From NCBI RefSeq assembly GCF_016612865.1, contig NZ_JAENZZ010000002.1, positions 930,001 through 994,000 of the forward strand: a stretch of DNA of 64,000 bases. Reading direction: 5' to 3'. Origin of the DNA: Blastococcus sp. TML/M2B (lineage in GTDB: Bacteria; Actinomycetota; Actinomycetes; Mycobacteriales; Geodermatophilaceae). The notes beneath the pieces are model-generated. The model did no database searches, had not been told where the DNA came from, and saw nothing but the letters and a program-made list of their open reading frames with translations. This document shows positions 9,744-19,366 of the stretch, piece by piece (the stretch's first letter is position 1; each line of letters begins with the position of its first letter). A program made the position numbers and the translations under genes.

Positions 9744-9771
9744 TTGTCAATACGATGCGCGTCGTTACGAT
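9744..9771 (+). promoter_or_regulatory. candidate arsR promoter
   Basis: TTGTCA (9744-9749) and TACGAT (9766-9771) are spaced 16 bases apart and match sigma-70-type -35 and -10 boxes. A transcript would begin near 9778, before the arsR ribosome site AGGAG at 9793-9797. The match is by eye only. Confidence 0.4.
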
Positions 9772-9803
9772 GGCTACCGATGTCGACGACGCAGGAGACG
9801 ACG

Positions 9804-10148
9804 ATGAGCGACCCCGGCCTGGCGTGCTGCACGCCGCTCTCCAGCACAGCGATGTCCGCCGAGCAGGCGGAGCAGGTCGCGCCGCTGCTCAAGGCGCTGG
9901 CCGATCCGGTGCGGCTGCGGCTGGTCAGCCTGATCGCCTCCAGCACGACCGGGGAGGCCTGCGTCTGCGACCTCAACGAGGCCTTCGACCTCACCCAGGC
10001 GACGATCAGCCACCACCTCAAGGTGCTGCACTCGGCGGGCCTGCTGGTCCGCGAGAAGCGGGGCGTGTGGGTCTACTACGCGGTCCGCCCCGAGGCGCTG
10101 TCCGCGGTGGCCGGCCTGTTCTCGACCCCCGCGCTCGCGCCGGCATGA
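9804..10148 (+). CDS. arsR: ArsR/SmtB-family arsenic-responsive repressor
   Basis: 114-residue winged-helix repressor that leaves DNA on binding As(III). The recognition helix region reads LTQATISHHLKVLHSAGLL. Metal ligands are likely Cys53 and Cys55 in EACVCDL, which matches the classic ArsR ELCVCDL site, plus the N-terminal pair Cys8-Cys9. I chose ATG 9804 because AGGAG ends six bases before it; an upstream in-frame ATG at 9780 lacks such a site. The stop overlaps the acr3 start (ATGA), so the two are translationally coupled. Confidence 0.9.
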   Translation: MSDPGLACCTPLSSTAMSAEQAEQVAPLLKALADPVRLRLVSLIASSTTGEACVCDLNEAFDLTQATISHHLKVLHSAGLLVREKRGVWVYYAVRPEALSAVAGLFSTPALAPA

Positions 10149-11269
10149 GCGACGCCGTCCGCGAGAGCGCCCGACCCGACGTCCCCGCCGACGCCCCGGT
10201 CCTGCGGAGGCTCTCGACGCTCGACCGGTTCCTGCCGGTCTGGATCGTCGCCGCGATGGCGCTGGGCCTCGCGCTGGGCCGCTGGGTCCCGGGGCTGGAC
10301 GACGCCCTCTCCGCCGTCGAGGTCGGGGGCGTCAGCCTGCCGATCGCGGCCGGGCTGCTGCTGATGATGTACCCGGTGCTGGCCAAGGTCCGGTACTCCG
10401 AGCTGGACCGGGTGACCGGCGACCGGCGGCTGCTCGTCGCCAGCCTGGTGCTCAACTGGCTGGTCGGGCCCGCGCTGATGTTCGCCCTGGCCTGGCTGCT
10501 GCTGCCCGACCTGCCCGAGTACCGCACCGGCCTGGTGATCGTGGGCCTGGCCCGCTGCATCGCCATGGTGCTGATCTGGAACGACCTCTCCTGCGGCGAC
10601 CGCGAGGCCGCCGCGGTGCTGGTGGCGATCAACTCGGTCTTCCAGATCGCCGCCTTCGCCGCGCTCGGCTGGTTCTACCTGCAGGTGCTGCCGGGCTGGC
10701 TCGGCCTGTCGACGACGTCGGCGGAGTTCAGCGTCTGGGCCATCGTGCTCAGCGTGCTGGTCTTCCTCGGCATCCCGTTGCTCGCCGGCTTCCTGACCCG
10801 CACCATCGGCGAACGCCGCCGCGGCCGCTCCTGGTACGAGGAGCGCTTCCTGCCGCGGATCGGCCCGGTCGCCCTGTACGGCCTGCTGTTCACCATCGTC
10901 ATGCTCTTCGCGCTGCAGGGCGACGCGATCACCTCGAACCCCTGGGACGTCGCCCGCATCGCGCTGCCGCTGCTGGCCTACTTCGCGCTGATGTTCGGCA
11001 GCTCGTTCCTCCTCGGCATGCGGCTGGGGCTCGGGTACGCGAAGACCGCGACGCTCGCCTTCACCGCCGCCGGCAACAACTTCGAGCTGGCCATCGCCGT
11101 CGCCATCGGCACGTTCGGCGTGACCAGCGGCCAGGCGCTCGCCGGCGTCGTCGGCCCGCTGATCGAGGTACCGGTGCTGGTCGGCCTCGTCTACGTCTCC
11201 CTCTGGGCCGCGCGCCGCTGGTTCCCCGGCGACCCGACCGTCCCCGACCTCGTCAGGAGCACCCGGTGA
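10145..11269 (+). CDS. acr3: ACR3-family arsenite efflux transporter
   Basis: 374 residues, ten membrane segments, ACR3/ArsB family. Exports As(III) across the cytoplasmic membrane. The essential cysteine is Cys138 in LARCIAMVLIWNDLSCGD, and the second conserved block AAGNNFELAIAVAIGTFG is present. The start overlaps the arsR stop and the stop overlaps the arsC GTG start, making a tight arsR-acr3-arsC operon. Confidence 0.93.
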   Translation: MSDAVRESARPDVPADAPVLRRLSTLDRFLPVWIVAAMALGLALGRWVPGLDDALSAVEVGGVSLPIAAGLLLMMYPVLAKVRYSELDRVTGDRRLLVASLVLNWLVGPALMFALAWLLLPDLPEYRTGLVIVGLARCIAMVLIWNDLSCGDREAAAVLVAINSVFQIAAFAALGWFYLQVLPGWLGLSTTSAEFSVWAIVLSVLVFLGIPLLAGFLTRTIGERRRGRSWYEERFLPRIGPVALYGLLFTIVMLFALQGDAITSNPWDVARIALPLLAYFALMFGSSFLLGMRLGLGYAKTATLAFTAAGNNFELAIAVAIGTFGVTSGQALAGVVGPLIEVPVLVGLVYVSLWAARRWFPGDPTVPDLVRSTR

Positions 11270-11673
11270 CCGCGTCCGTCCTGTTCGTCTGCGTGCACAA
11301 CGCCGGCCGCTCGCAGATGGCCGCCGGCTGGCTGCGGCACCTCGCCGGCGACGCCGTCGAGGTCCGGTCGGCCGGCTCGCTGCCCGGCGACCGGATCAAC
11401 CCGGCGGCGGTCGAGGCCATGGCCGAGGTGGGCATCGACATCGCCGACCAGCAGCCGAAGGTCCTCACGACCGACGCGGTCGAGGCCTCCGACGTCGTCA
11501 TCACGATGGGCTGCGGCGACGCGTGCCCGGTCTTCCCCGGGAAGCGCTACCTCGACTGGCCGCTCGACGACCCGGCCGGGCAGGGCGTCGCGGCGGTGCG
11601 CCCGATCCGCGACGAGATCGAGCAGCGCATCCGCGGGCTGCTCGCCGAGCTCGGGGTCAGCCCTCGCGGGTGA
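11266..11673 (+). CDS. arsC: arsenate reductase (low-molecular-weight phosphatase fold)
   Basis: 135 residues. Reduces As(V) to As(III) for export by Acr3. The P-loop CVHNAGRS spans residues 9-16 with nucleophile Cys9. Further cysteines lie in MGCGDACPVFPG, and the catalytic Asp is in LDWPLDDPAGQ. In actinobacteria this family often couples to mycothiol and mycoredoxin, which I infer here. GTG start overlaps the acr3 stop. The 3' end overlaps the convergent DUF4334-like gene by 17 bases. Confidence 0.9.
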   Translation: MTASVLFVCVHNAGRSQMAAGWLRHLAGDAVEVRSAGSLPGDRINPAAVEAMAEVGIDIADQQPKVLTTDAVEASDVVITMGCGDACPVFPGKRYLDWPLDDPAGQGVAAVRPIRDEIEQRIRGLLAELGVSPRG

Positions 11674-12214
11674 GCACGAAGAAGAACGGGCCGTCCAGGC
11701 CGCGCAGGTCCATGACGCCGAGGCGGACGTCGTCGGACACCCGGCGGAAGACGTCGATGATCGGCAGCGCGTCGTAGACCATCGCCGCGGTGTGCACGCC
11801 GCGGTGCTCGACGGTGCGCAGCCGGGCCCGCGGCCGCGTCGTCGTCACCAGGGGGCGGGCCAGCCGGAACGCCGCGCGGGCCGCCCGGGAGTGCGCCAGC
11901 GCGGGCCGGTCGCGCAGCACCGCCATCGGCACGAACGCCGGGTCGACCGGCCGCGGGCCGGAGCGGGTGGTGAACAGCAGCGGGTGGACGGTCTCGGCGT
12001 CGAGGAACTCCTTGCCGTACCAGCCGTAGGCCTCGAGCAGGCCGTCCAGCGGTGACCCGGTCGGCAGCCCGCTCCCCCGCCACCGGCCGATCATCGCGGC
12101 CGGCTCGACCGGGCCGAGGGCGTCGAACAGCGCCAGCGCCTCCTCGGGAGCGGCGCCGGCCGCGAGCCCGGCCAGCCGCGCCTCCGGGCTCCCGGCCCGC
12201 GGTGCCGCGCTCAG
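11657..12214 (-). CDS. DUF4334/GXWXG-domain protein
   Basis: About 185 residues. The N-terminal GXWXG motif appears as MIGRWRGSGLPTGSPLDGLL, and the C-terminal part (HPLLFT to DVRLGVMDLRG) fits DUF4334. Function of the family is unknown. The start is uncertain: no ATG or GTG precedes the domain without overlapping the DUF4177 gene, and I placed it at a CTG (12214) that overlaps that gene's stop. An open frame extends to 12310, but those extra residues look like a shadow of DUF4177. Confidence 0.65.
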   Translation of the reverse strand: MSAAPRAGSPEARLAGLAAGAAPEEALALFDALGPVEPAAMIGRWRGSGLPTGSPLDGLLEAYGWYGKEFLDAETVHPLLFTTRSGPRPVDPAFVPMAVLRDRPALAHSRAARAAFRLARPLVTTTRPRARLRTVEHRGVHTAAMVYDALPIIDVFRRVSDDVRLGVMDLRGLDGPFFFVLTREG

Positions 12215-12420
12215 GCGACCGGCCGCTCGAAGGTGACCAGCACGCCCTCGACGCCGCCCGGGCCGATCCGGCCCTTGACCTCGACCGAGGTGATGGCCTT
12301 GAGCTGCCACCCCTGGCGGGCGTGCTCGTTGAGCACCTTCTCCAGCTTCCCGCCGGACATCTTGCCGCCGATCATCCCCTCGCGGATCTCCTCGACCTTG
12401 TACTCGAACCGTGCCGCCAT
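12211..12420 (-). CDS. DUF4177-domain small protein
   Basis: 69 residues. The pattern FEYKVEEIRE, then LEKVLNEHARQGWQLKAITSV, matches DUF4177, a family of small proteins with no known role. Ribosome site GAGGACAG precedes the ATG. It probably heads a two-gene unit with the DUF4334-like gene. Confidence 0.8.
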   Translation of the reverse strand: MAARFEYKVEEIREGMIGGKMSGGKLEKVLNEHARQGWQLKAITSVEVKGRIGPGGVEGVLVTFERPVA

Positions 12421-12478
12421 GCTGTCCTCCTCGGGTCGTCGCCAGCCTGCCCGGCCGCGGCCCGCCCGTCGAGAGGCG

Positions 12479-13348
12479 TCAACCCAGCACCGGCAGCGAC
12501 CGCTTGGCGGCGAGCCGGTCCATGCCTGCCTGGATCGCCGCCTCCACCTGGTCGTAGATCTTCTGCACGTAGGCCAGGTCGTCGGCCCGCTCCGGGTCGT
12601 CGTCCACCTCGATCGGCTCCAGCAGCGCGGTGCGGATCTTGGCCGGCAGCGGCACGTGCGCCGGCAGGATCTCCACGGCCAGCGGGAACGGGAAGCCCGC
12701 GATGATCGGCAGGTTGGCCCCGCGCAACGTCGTCTTCAGGCCGGTGAACCGGTCGAGCGCGTCGGCCAGCCACGTGCCCTCGGAGAGGACGAAGACCGTG
12801 TCGTGGCCGCCCACGGTCGCCACCGGGACGATCGGGACGCCGGAGCGGATCGCCTGCTTCACGAAGCCGGTCCGCCCGCCCAGCGTGGCGACGTCGCGCT
12901 TGCGCCAGCTGCGCATGGCGTCGACCTCGCCGCCGGGCCAGACGACGACGTCGTCGCCCTGCTCCAGCGCGGCGCCGACGCTCCGCCGGTTCGCGGCGAT
13001 GACGCCGACGGCGCGGAAGTAGTCGCCCAGGCCCGGCGCGGCCATGAGCACGTCGTGCGCGGTGCCGTGCAGGGTGCGGCGGCCCTCGAAGTGGGTGTGC
13101 CAGGCGTTGACCAGCGTCCAGGCGTCCATCGTCAGGGCGCCGCCGGAGTGGACACCGACCACGAGGCTGGTCCGGTCGGGCACGTTCTCCCAGCCGTCGA
13201 TCTCCAGCCGGAAGTACCACCTGTCCAGCAGGTCCCACAGCGGCTGCTGCAGCTTGAGCAGCGTCTCGTTCGGCGGCTGCGGTTCCATGGCGGCGCTCAC
13301 CCGCCAGGCGATGAGGCGCTGGAGGAGGTTCTGCTGCTTCCCGGCCAC
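12479..13348 (-). CDS. lysophospholipid acyltransferase family protein
   Basis: 289 residues. Acyltransferase of the LPLAT/MGAT-like group, acting on lipid acceptors at the membrane. Recognisable blocks are VGVHSGGALTMD (in place of the usual HX4D), GVIAANRRSVGAALEQGDDVVVWPGGE and RTGFVKQAIRSGVPIVPVATVG. GTG at 13348 follows GGGAGCAGC. It lies downstream of, and on the same strand as, the lipase gene (92-base gap), so a shared role in lipid turnover is plausible. Confidence 0.78.
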   Translation of the reverse strand: MAGKQQNLLQRLIAWRVSAAMEPQPPNETLLKLQQPLWDLLDRWYFRLEIDGWENVPDRTSLVVGVHSGGALTMDAWTLVNAWHTHFEGRRTLHGTAHDVLMAAPGLGDYFRAVGVIAANRRSVGAALEQGDDVVVWPGGEVDAMRSWRKRDVATLGGRTGFVKQAIRSGVPIVPVATVGGHDTVFVLSEGTWLADALDRFTGLKTTLRGANLPIIAGFPFPLAVEILPAHVPLPAKIRTALLEPIEVDDDPERADDLAYVQKIYDQVEAAIQAGMDRLAAKRSLPVLG

Positions 13349-13440
13349 GCTGCTCCCTCGGTCGTGGAGGACGACGGCTGTGCTGTGCAGGACAACGGCG
13401 GCGGACCCGGAAGGTGACGCCGCGGGCACGGGCTCCCCGG

Positions 13441-14722
13441 TCAGCCCTCCGCCGGCGTCCCGGGCGCCGGGGGACGCGGCCCCTCCGGCCGGTCGGTGAG
13501 CCAGCGCCGGATCGCCGCGTACACCCGCGGGTGGTCCAGGAGGTCGACGTGGTGCAGCCCACCGAGCCGCTGGACGTGGTCGGCGGGGAAGGCCAGCCGC
13601 TCGTCGTCCCCGGTGTCGCCCAGGGCGCTGCGGGGGGACACCATCAGGTCGCCGAACAGGTCGGCCAGCCGGCCCGACGTGTTCGGGCTGAGGGTCGCGA
13701 GGACGACGAAGTGCCGGGCGCCGTCCTGCAGCGGGACGAGCGTGCGGCTGCTCGGGGCCGGGGCGTCGGGATCGGTACCGGTCCAGTCGTCCTCGACAAC
13801 GGTTCCCCGGCCGAGGTCCTTGATGCCCGCGCTGCGGAGCGCCAGCACCCGGGCCAGCGGGCGGGTCTCGGGCAGCCGGGCCAGCTGCGCGGCCAGCCGG
13901 TGCACCCCGCGCTCCAGCGGTGCGCCCAGGTGCGGCGAGCCCAGGGTGACGGTGTCGCGCACCAGGGCGGTCCAGGGCTGCGCCCCCGCGTCCCCGTCGC
14001 GGGCCTGGTGCAGGGCGCTGCGCGCGACGAGCCCACCCAGCGAGTGGCCGAGGACGACGAGGTCCTGCACCTGCTGCGGCCAGGCCTCGACCAGCGCGGC
14101 CAGCAGGGCGGCGAGCGCGCGGCCGTTGTCGGAGATGTGCCGGCCGGTGTTGTAGCGGACGTACACGGGGGTGAGCCCGAGGTCGGCCTGCAGCAGCGAT
14201 CCGTAGGTGACGCCGGCGCGGCCGAAGTGCTTCTCGGCGCCGTAGGCCCAGGAGTCCTCGGTCTCGGTGAGCCCGTGCAGGAACACCGCGATGCGGCCGG
14301 TGGCCTCCGGGAACGCCGTCCGCAGCGCCTCGGCCTCCGGCGGCACCACCCGGCCGCCGACCCGGACCGTCATGCCGACGTCCAGCCCGGGTGCGGCCGC
14401 GTGCACCAGGTCGCCGTGCGCCCCGTTGAGCACTCCGAGGGCCACCCGGCCGCGGCGCTCCTCGTCCAGGCCCCGGCCGCTGGCCCGCCCGGCGGCCACC
14501 CGCCCGACGGCCCGCGCGCCCCAGCCCGAGCGCGACCCCCACGCCGGCGTAGCCCAGCCCCGCGACGGCGTCGTGCCAGAGCCGGACCGGCCGCCCGACC
14601 GGGCCGACCACGTCGAACACCCGGCCGGCGATGCCCGAGTGCACCTCCCGGACGCGGTGGGTGGTCCCCCGTACCGCGAGCCGCGACAGCTCGGAGATGC
14701 CCTGGACCTCGTCCCTCCGCAT
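13441..14722 (-). pseudogene. alpha/beta-hydrolase esterase/lipase (PGAP1-like), one +1 frameshift
   Basis: About 426 residues when repaired. The N-terminus (MRRDEVQGISELSRLAVRG and onward) is read in one frame and the catalytic part in the next. Nucleophile elbow GHSLGG lies in LVVLGHSLGGLVARSALHQA, the oxyanion block is VFLHGLTETEDSWAYG, and the catalytic His is probably in LGGLHHVDLLDHP. The frame changes in the C run at 14519-14522 (GGGG on the coding strand); dropping one base gives a continuous GVALGLGARAVGRV. A single extra base explains everything, so the gene may be intact in the organism. Confidence 0.78.
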
Positions 14723-14821
14723 GCCCGGCCCCCTACCCGCGCGGCCCCGGCTTCTCCCGTGCCGTGCGCCACCGGGCCTAGGGTGGATCGCGCACCCGCC
14801 CGACGACCTCAGGAGTTCCCC

Positions 14822-14992
14822 GTGCTGCGTCTGCTCGGCTGGCTGGTCGTGATCTGGCTGGCGCTCAGCATCCTCGGCGCGGTCATCAAGGGGCTGTTCT
14901 GGCTGACCGTCCTCGGTCTGCTGCTCGCCGGCGCCACCGTCGCCCTGGGCTGGACCAAGCGCGGCCGCAAGGAGCTCCCCCGCCGCTGGTGA
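14822..14992 (+). CDS. small hydrophobic membrane protein
   Basis: 56 residues with two hydrophobic stretches (LLGWLVVIWLALSILGAV and LFWLTVLGLLLAGATVALG) and a basic tail. GTG at 14822 follows CAGGAG. Small proteins of this type are common in actinobacteria; function unknown. Confidence 0.65.
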   Translation: MLRLLGWLVVIWLALSILGAVIKGLFWLTVLGLLLAGATVALGWTKRGRKELPRRW

Positions 14993-14996
14993 CCGG

Positions 14997-15164
14997 TCAG
15001 TCGCCGTCGACGTCGCCGGACATCCCGTCGCCGTAGGGCAGCGGCTCCCCGGCGACCGGCGCCGGGACGACGGGCACCGCCTGCATCTCCACCTGCTCCG
15101 CGCGGGCCACCTCGGCGCCGGCGACGAACTCCTCGAGCGGGATGGCGTACCGGGGATCGACCAT
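14997..15164 (-). CDS. small acidic hypothetical protein
   Basis: 55 residues opening MVDPRYAIPLEEF and ending in an acidic tail. GGAGG lies upstream of the ATG. It is 41 bases downstream of the flavoprotein gene on the same strand and may be the last gene of the glutamine synthetase-like operon. No family recognised. Confidence 0.45.
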   Translation of the reverse strand: MVDPRYAIPLEEFVAGAEVARAEQVEMQAVPVVPAPVAGEPLPYGDGMSGDVDGD

Positions 15165-15205
15165 GCCCGGCAGCCTCCCGCTCCACGGGGCGACGGTCCA
15201 GCCCC

Positions 15206-16391
15206 TCAGCGCATCTCCCCCGCCCCGACGTACGGGAACGGGCTGGTGAGCAGGTGCCCTTCGGCGAAGCGGGAGAGCCGGAAGTCCGACTCCGGGACGT
15301 CGGGGTGCGAGCTCTTCCCGTCGACGACGAGGTCGGCCACCAGCCGGCCGACCGACGGCGAGATCTTGAAGCCGTGGCCGCTGAAGCCGGCCGCGACCAC
15401 GAGGCCCTCGACGGGGGTCTCCGAGATGACCGGGTTGAAGTCCGGCGTCACGTCGTAGCAGCCGGCGTAGGTGCCGCTGACCGAGGCGTCCTCCAGCCCG
15501 GGGAAGCGGTGCGCGACTCTTGCCGACGGCCATCTCCAGGAAGTCGTCGGTGGCCCGGTTGAGGTAGGCGTCGGGGTCGGCCGGTTCGGGCACCGACAGG
15601 TCGCTGTTGCCGAACAGCAGCTGCCCGCCGCTCTCGGCGCGGATGTACTGCAGCGACACCAGGTCGGAGAACACCGGCACCGGGCCCAGGTCGGCACCGG
15701 GGTCGAGCAGCACGATCGCCTCGCGGTGCACGCGGACGGGCAGGTCGATGCCCAGCGGCGCGAGCAGGGCGACCGACCACGGGCCGGCCGCGACGACGAC
15801 GGTGCCCGCGGTGACGGTCGAGCCGTCGGCGAGCCGGACGCCGGTGGCCCGCCCCTGCTCGACCAGCACCTCGGTCACCGCCGTCCCCTGCCGGATGCGG
15901 ACGCCGGCCCGGCGGGCGGCCGCGGCGAACGCCTGCGCGGTGCGGTGGGCGTCGCCGTACCCGCCGCGCGGCTCCCAGCCGAAGGCGGCGAAGTCGTCGA
16001 GGTCGGCCGCGGGCCAGAGCCGGGCGACCTCGTCGCGGTCGATCTCCTGCGTGTCCACGCCCAGTGCGCGCTGGTTGGCCAGGCTGGCGCGCAGGGAGCC
16101 CACGTTCTCCGGGCCGACGCCGACGACGTAGCCGGTCTGCGTGAAGCCGACGTCCTCCCCCAGCACGTCCTCGGCGTGCTCGAAGAGGTCCAGCCCGGCG
16201 TGGGCCATCGCGGCCAGCGACGAGACCCCGTAGTGGCAGCGCACCACGCCGCTGGACTTGCCGGTGCCGCCGGAGCCGACGGTGTCCCGCTCGCAGACGA
16301 CGACGTCGGTCACGCCCCTGTGCGCCAGCGCCCAGGCGGTGGCGACGCCCTCGAGGCCGCCACCGACGATCACGACGTCCGCGCTGGTCAC
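15206..16391 (-). pseudogene. FAD-dependent oxidoreductase (sarcosine oxidase beta/MgdA-like), one +1 frameshift
   Basis: About 395 residues when repaired. DAO-family flavoprotein: N-terminal ADVVIVGGGLEGVATAWAL binds FAD, GSGGTGKSSGVVR follows, and the C-terminal block VVAAGFSGHGFKISPSVGRL is typical of sarcosine/glycine oxidases. Such enzymes oxidise N-methyl amino acids. In the N-methylglutamate pathway the matching subunit (MgdA) would release formaldehyde from N-methylglutamate. The frame slips at about 15517-15520 (CTCTTGCC); removing one base gives a continuous EMAVG-VAHRFPGL. GTG start overlaps the upstream gene's stop. The partner subunits MgdB-D are not in the window. Confidence 0.8.
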
Positions 16392-17708
16392 AGCCCCCGC
16401 CCCGGGATCCACGAGGTCCCGGCCAGCGGCACCCGTGCCATGGCGGCGGCCTCGATGGTGAGCGCGACGAGGTCCTCCGGCTCCAGCGAGTGCAGGTGCG
16501 CCTTGCCGCAGGCGCGGGCGATGACCTGGGCCTCCATCGTCATGACGCGGATGAAGTTGGCCAGCCGCCGGCCGGCGAGGACCGGGTCGAGCCGGGCGGC
16601 CAGCTCCTCGTCCTGCGTGGTGATGCCCGCCGGGTCGCGGCCGGCCTGCCACTCGTCGTAGAACCCGGCCGCGGAGCCGAGCGCGCGGTACTCCTCGTCC
16701 AGGTGCGGCGAGTTGTCGCCGAGCGCGATCAGCGCGGCGGTGCCGATGGCCACGGCGTCGGCACCGAGCGCCATGCACTTGGCGAGGTCGGCGCCGTTGC
16801 GGATGCCGCCGGAGACGATCAGCTGCACCTTCCGGTGCAGCCCCTCCTCCTGCAGCGCCTGCACCGCCTGCGGCAGCGCGGCCAGCGTCGGGATGCCGAC
16901 GTGCTCGATGAACACGTCCTGGGTCGCCGCGGTGCCGCCCTGCATGCCGTCGAGCACGATGACGTCGGCGCCGGCCTTGGCCGCGAGCTTGACGTCGTAG
17001 TAGGTGCGGCTGGCACCGGATCTTGACGTAGACCGGCTTCTCCCAGTCGGTGATCTCCCGCAGCTCGCGGATCTTGATCTCCAGGTCGTCCGGGCCGGTC
17101 CAGTCCGGGTGCCGGCAGGCGCTCCGCTGGTCGACCCCCATCGGCAGGGTGCGCATGCCGGCGACCCGCTCGGTGATCTTCTGGCCGAGCAGCATGCCGC
17201 CGCCGCCGGGCTTCGCGCCCTGCCCCAGCACGACCTCGATCGCGTCGGCGATGCGCAGGTGGTCGGGGTTCATCCCGTAGCGCGACGGCAGGTACTGGTA
17301 GACGAGGTGCTTGGACTGCCCGCGCTCCTCCGGTGTCATGCCGCCGTCCCCGGTGGTGGTCGACGTGCCGACCTCGCTGGCGCCGCGGCCCAGCGCCTCC
17401 TTCGCCCGGCCGGAGAGCGCGCCGAAGCTCATCCCGGCGATGGTCACCGGGGTGGACAGGTGCAGCGGGTAGGCGGCGTTGCGGTCGCCCAGGACGACGT
17501 CGGTGTCGCACCGCTCCCGGTACCCCTCGAGCGGGTAGCGGGACATGCTCGCGCCGAGGAAGAGCAGGTCGTCGAAGTGCGGGACGCGGCGCTTGGCGCC
17601 GCCGCCGCGGATGTCGTAGATGCCGGTCTCGGCGGCGCGCTGGATGCCGGCGATGGTGGCGCGGTCGAAGGTGGCGGACTCGCGCAGGGCGGGGTTCGGG
17701 CTGGTCAC
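16388..17708 (-). pseudogene. FMN-binding glutamate synthase-like subunit (GlxD/MgsC), one +1 frameshift
   Basis: About 440 residues when repaired. Corresponds to the FMN/Fe-S synthase domain of glutamate synthase. Seen are PHFDDLLFLGASMSRYPLEGY, SFGALSGRAKEALGRGA, the GGGGMLLGQKI loop, and after the slip LDGMQGGTAATQ and ALGADAVAIGTAALIALG. The frame breaks at 17018-17019: GATCCGGTGCC should read GATCGGTGCC, giving VYVKIGASRTYYDVK. One extra base explains it. GTG at 17708. Third of the glutamate-synthase-like trio; in methylotrophs MgsC makes N-methylglutamate from methylamine or glutamylmethylamide. Confidence 0.83.
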
Positions 17709-17720
17709 GGGGTCGTCCCC

Positions 17721-18452
17721 TCAGTACGCCGAGGCGTGGTCGACGGAGAAGTTGTAGAGCCGGCGGGCCGAGCCGTAGCGCCGGAAGTCGGCGGGGTCGG
17801 CTGCCATGCCGGCGGCGGCGAGCAGGTCGGCGAGCTCGGCGCGGTGCTCGGGCCGCATCTCCTTCTCGACGCAGTCCGCACCCAGGGACTTCACCGAACC
17901 GGCCACGTAGATGCGGGCCTCGTAGAGCGAGTCGCCGAGCGCGTCGCCGGCGTCGCCGCAGACGACGAGCCGGCCGGCCTGGCCCATGAACGCGCTCATG
18001 TGCCCGACGTCGCCGCCGACGACGATGTCCACGCCCTTCATGGAGATGCCGCACCGGGCGGCCGCGGAGCCCTCGACGACGAGCAGCCCGCCGTGGGCGG
18101 TGGCGCCGGCGGACTGGCTGGCGTTGCCGCGCACCCGCACGGTGCCGCTCATCATGTTCTCGGCGACGCCGACGCCGGCGTTGCCGTGCACGGTCACCGA
18201 GGCGGTCTTGTTCATGCCGGCGCAGTAGTAGCCGACGTGCCCGTCGATCTCCACGGTCACCTCGGCGTCCAGGCCGACGGCGATGCTGTGCCGCCCGTCG
18301 GGGTGGGTGACCCGCCAGGACGGCGTCGTCTCGGCGACGTCGGGAGCGTGCAGCGCCGCGTTCAGCTGCCGGACGTCGGTCACCGACAGGTCGACGACGG
18401 TGGGTTCCGGGCGGACCGGGGCCGCCATCAGGACGTCGCTCAGCGCTGCCAT
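17721..18452 (-). CDS. glutamate synthase GXGXG-domain subunit (GlxC/MgsB)
   Basis: 243 residues made mostly of the right-handed beta-helix GXGXG domain of glutamate synthase (YYCAGMNKTASVTVHGNAGVGVAENM, then VRGNASQSAGATAHGG, then GDVGHMSAFMGQAG). This domain is structural and scaffolds the glutamine- and FMN-domains, here on separate proteins. The start overlaps the upstream amidotransferase gene by 13 bases. Confidence 0.87.
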   Translation of the reverse strand: MAALSDVLMAAPVRPEPTVVDLSVTDVRQLNAALHAPDVAETTPSWRVTHPDGRHSIAVGLDAEVTVEIDGHVGYYCAGMNKTASVTVHGNAGVGVAENMMSGTVRVRGNASQSAGATAHGGLLVVEGSAAARCGISMKGVDIVVGGDVGHMSAFMGQAGRLVVCGDAGDALGDSLYEARIYVAGSVKSLGADCVEKEMRPEHRAELADLLAAAGMAADPADFRRYGSARRLYNFSVDHASAY

Positions 18453-19333
18453 GCGTAGACCTCTTCCGGCTCGGGTTCGAAGATGCGGGCGTTCTCGATG
18501 CCGGGGAGTCCGGCGAGGGCGCGGTACTCCGACGCCATCGCGACCCACTCGGGGGTCTCGGCGACGACGGCGGGCTTGCAGGCGATGGCGTCGCGGACGA
18601 TCGCGAAGCTGTCCCTGGTGGAGACCAGCAGCGTGTAGAAGCCGTCGAACCGCTCGCACAGGAGCTTCAGCGACTTCTCCAGGTCGTAGCCCGCGGCGAG
18701 CTGGGCGGCGACGAACCGCGCACCGACCTCGGAGTCGTTGTCGGAGTCGAAGACCGCGCCGCCGGCGACGAGCTCGCGGCGGATGGTGGCGTGGTTGGCG
18801 AACGAGCCGTTGTGCACGAGGCACTGGTCGGCGCCGACGGAGAACGGGTGGCAGTGCGCCGGGGTGACGGCGGACTCGGTGGCCATGCGGGTGTGCGCCA
18901 CGCCCTGAAAGCCCTGGGCCTGGGCCAGCCCGAACTCGGCGGCGAGCAGCTGCGGGTGGCCGACGCCCTTGAGGACGGCGACGTCCTCGCCCGAGCCGAT
19001 GACCAGCACGTCGGGCAGCGCGGCGCGGACGGCGGTGACGAGGGTGTCGACGTCGACCGGCGCGTGCACGACCAGCGTCTGGCCGGCGTCGACCACCGTG
19101 ACGTCGGGGACTGCTCCGCGCAGCGCCGTCGCCACCTGGTCGGGGGCCGTCGTCCCGGGGAGGAGGGAGACCGAGGCGTGCCCGGGCGGTGACCACCGGG
19201 GGTCGCCGTAGACGGCGACGCCGGCGGAGTCCGGGCCGCGCTCGGTGACCTGGCAGAGCATCCCGGTCAGCAGCTCGCCGAGCCGGGGGTGGAGGGAGGG
19301 CTCCCGCAGGTGGAGCCCGACGATCCCGCACAT
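18440..19333 (-). CDS. class II glutamine amidotransferase subunit (GlxB/MgsA)
   Basis: 297 residues beginning MCGIVGL, so Cys2 becomes the N-terminal nucleophile that hydrolyses glutamine (or glutamylmethylamide). Conserved blocks are GPDSAGVAVYG, GVAHTRMATESAV, HPFSVGADQCLVHNGSFANH and DNDSEVGARFVA. It is the ammonia- or methylamine-releasing half of the three-part glutamate-synthase-like enzyme. A 33-base gap separates it from the glutamine synthetase gene upstream. Confidence 0.88.
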   Translation of the reverse strand: MCGIVGLHLREPSLHPRLGELLTGMLCQVTERGPDSAGVAVYGDPRWSPPGHASVSLLPGTTAPDQVATALRGAVPDVTVVDAGQTLVVHAPVDVDTLVTAVRAALPDVLVIGSGEDVAVLKGVGHPQLLAAEFGLAQAQGFQGVAHTRMATESAVTPAHCHPFSVGADQCLVHNGSFANHATIRRELVAGGAVFDSDNDSEVGARFVAAQLAAGYDLEKSLKLLCERFDGFYTLLVSTRDSFAIVRDAIACKPAVVAETPEWVAMASEYRALAGLPGIENARIFEPEPEEVYAWQR

Positions 19334-19366
19334 GAGTGTTCCTTTCTGGTTCTCGGTAGGCGCGGG

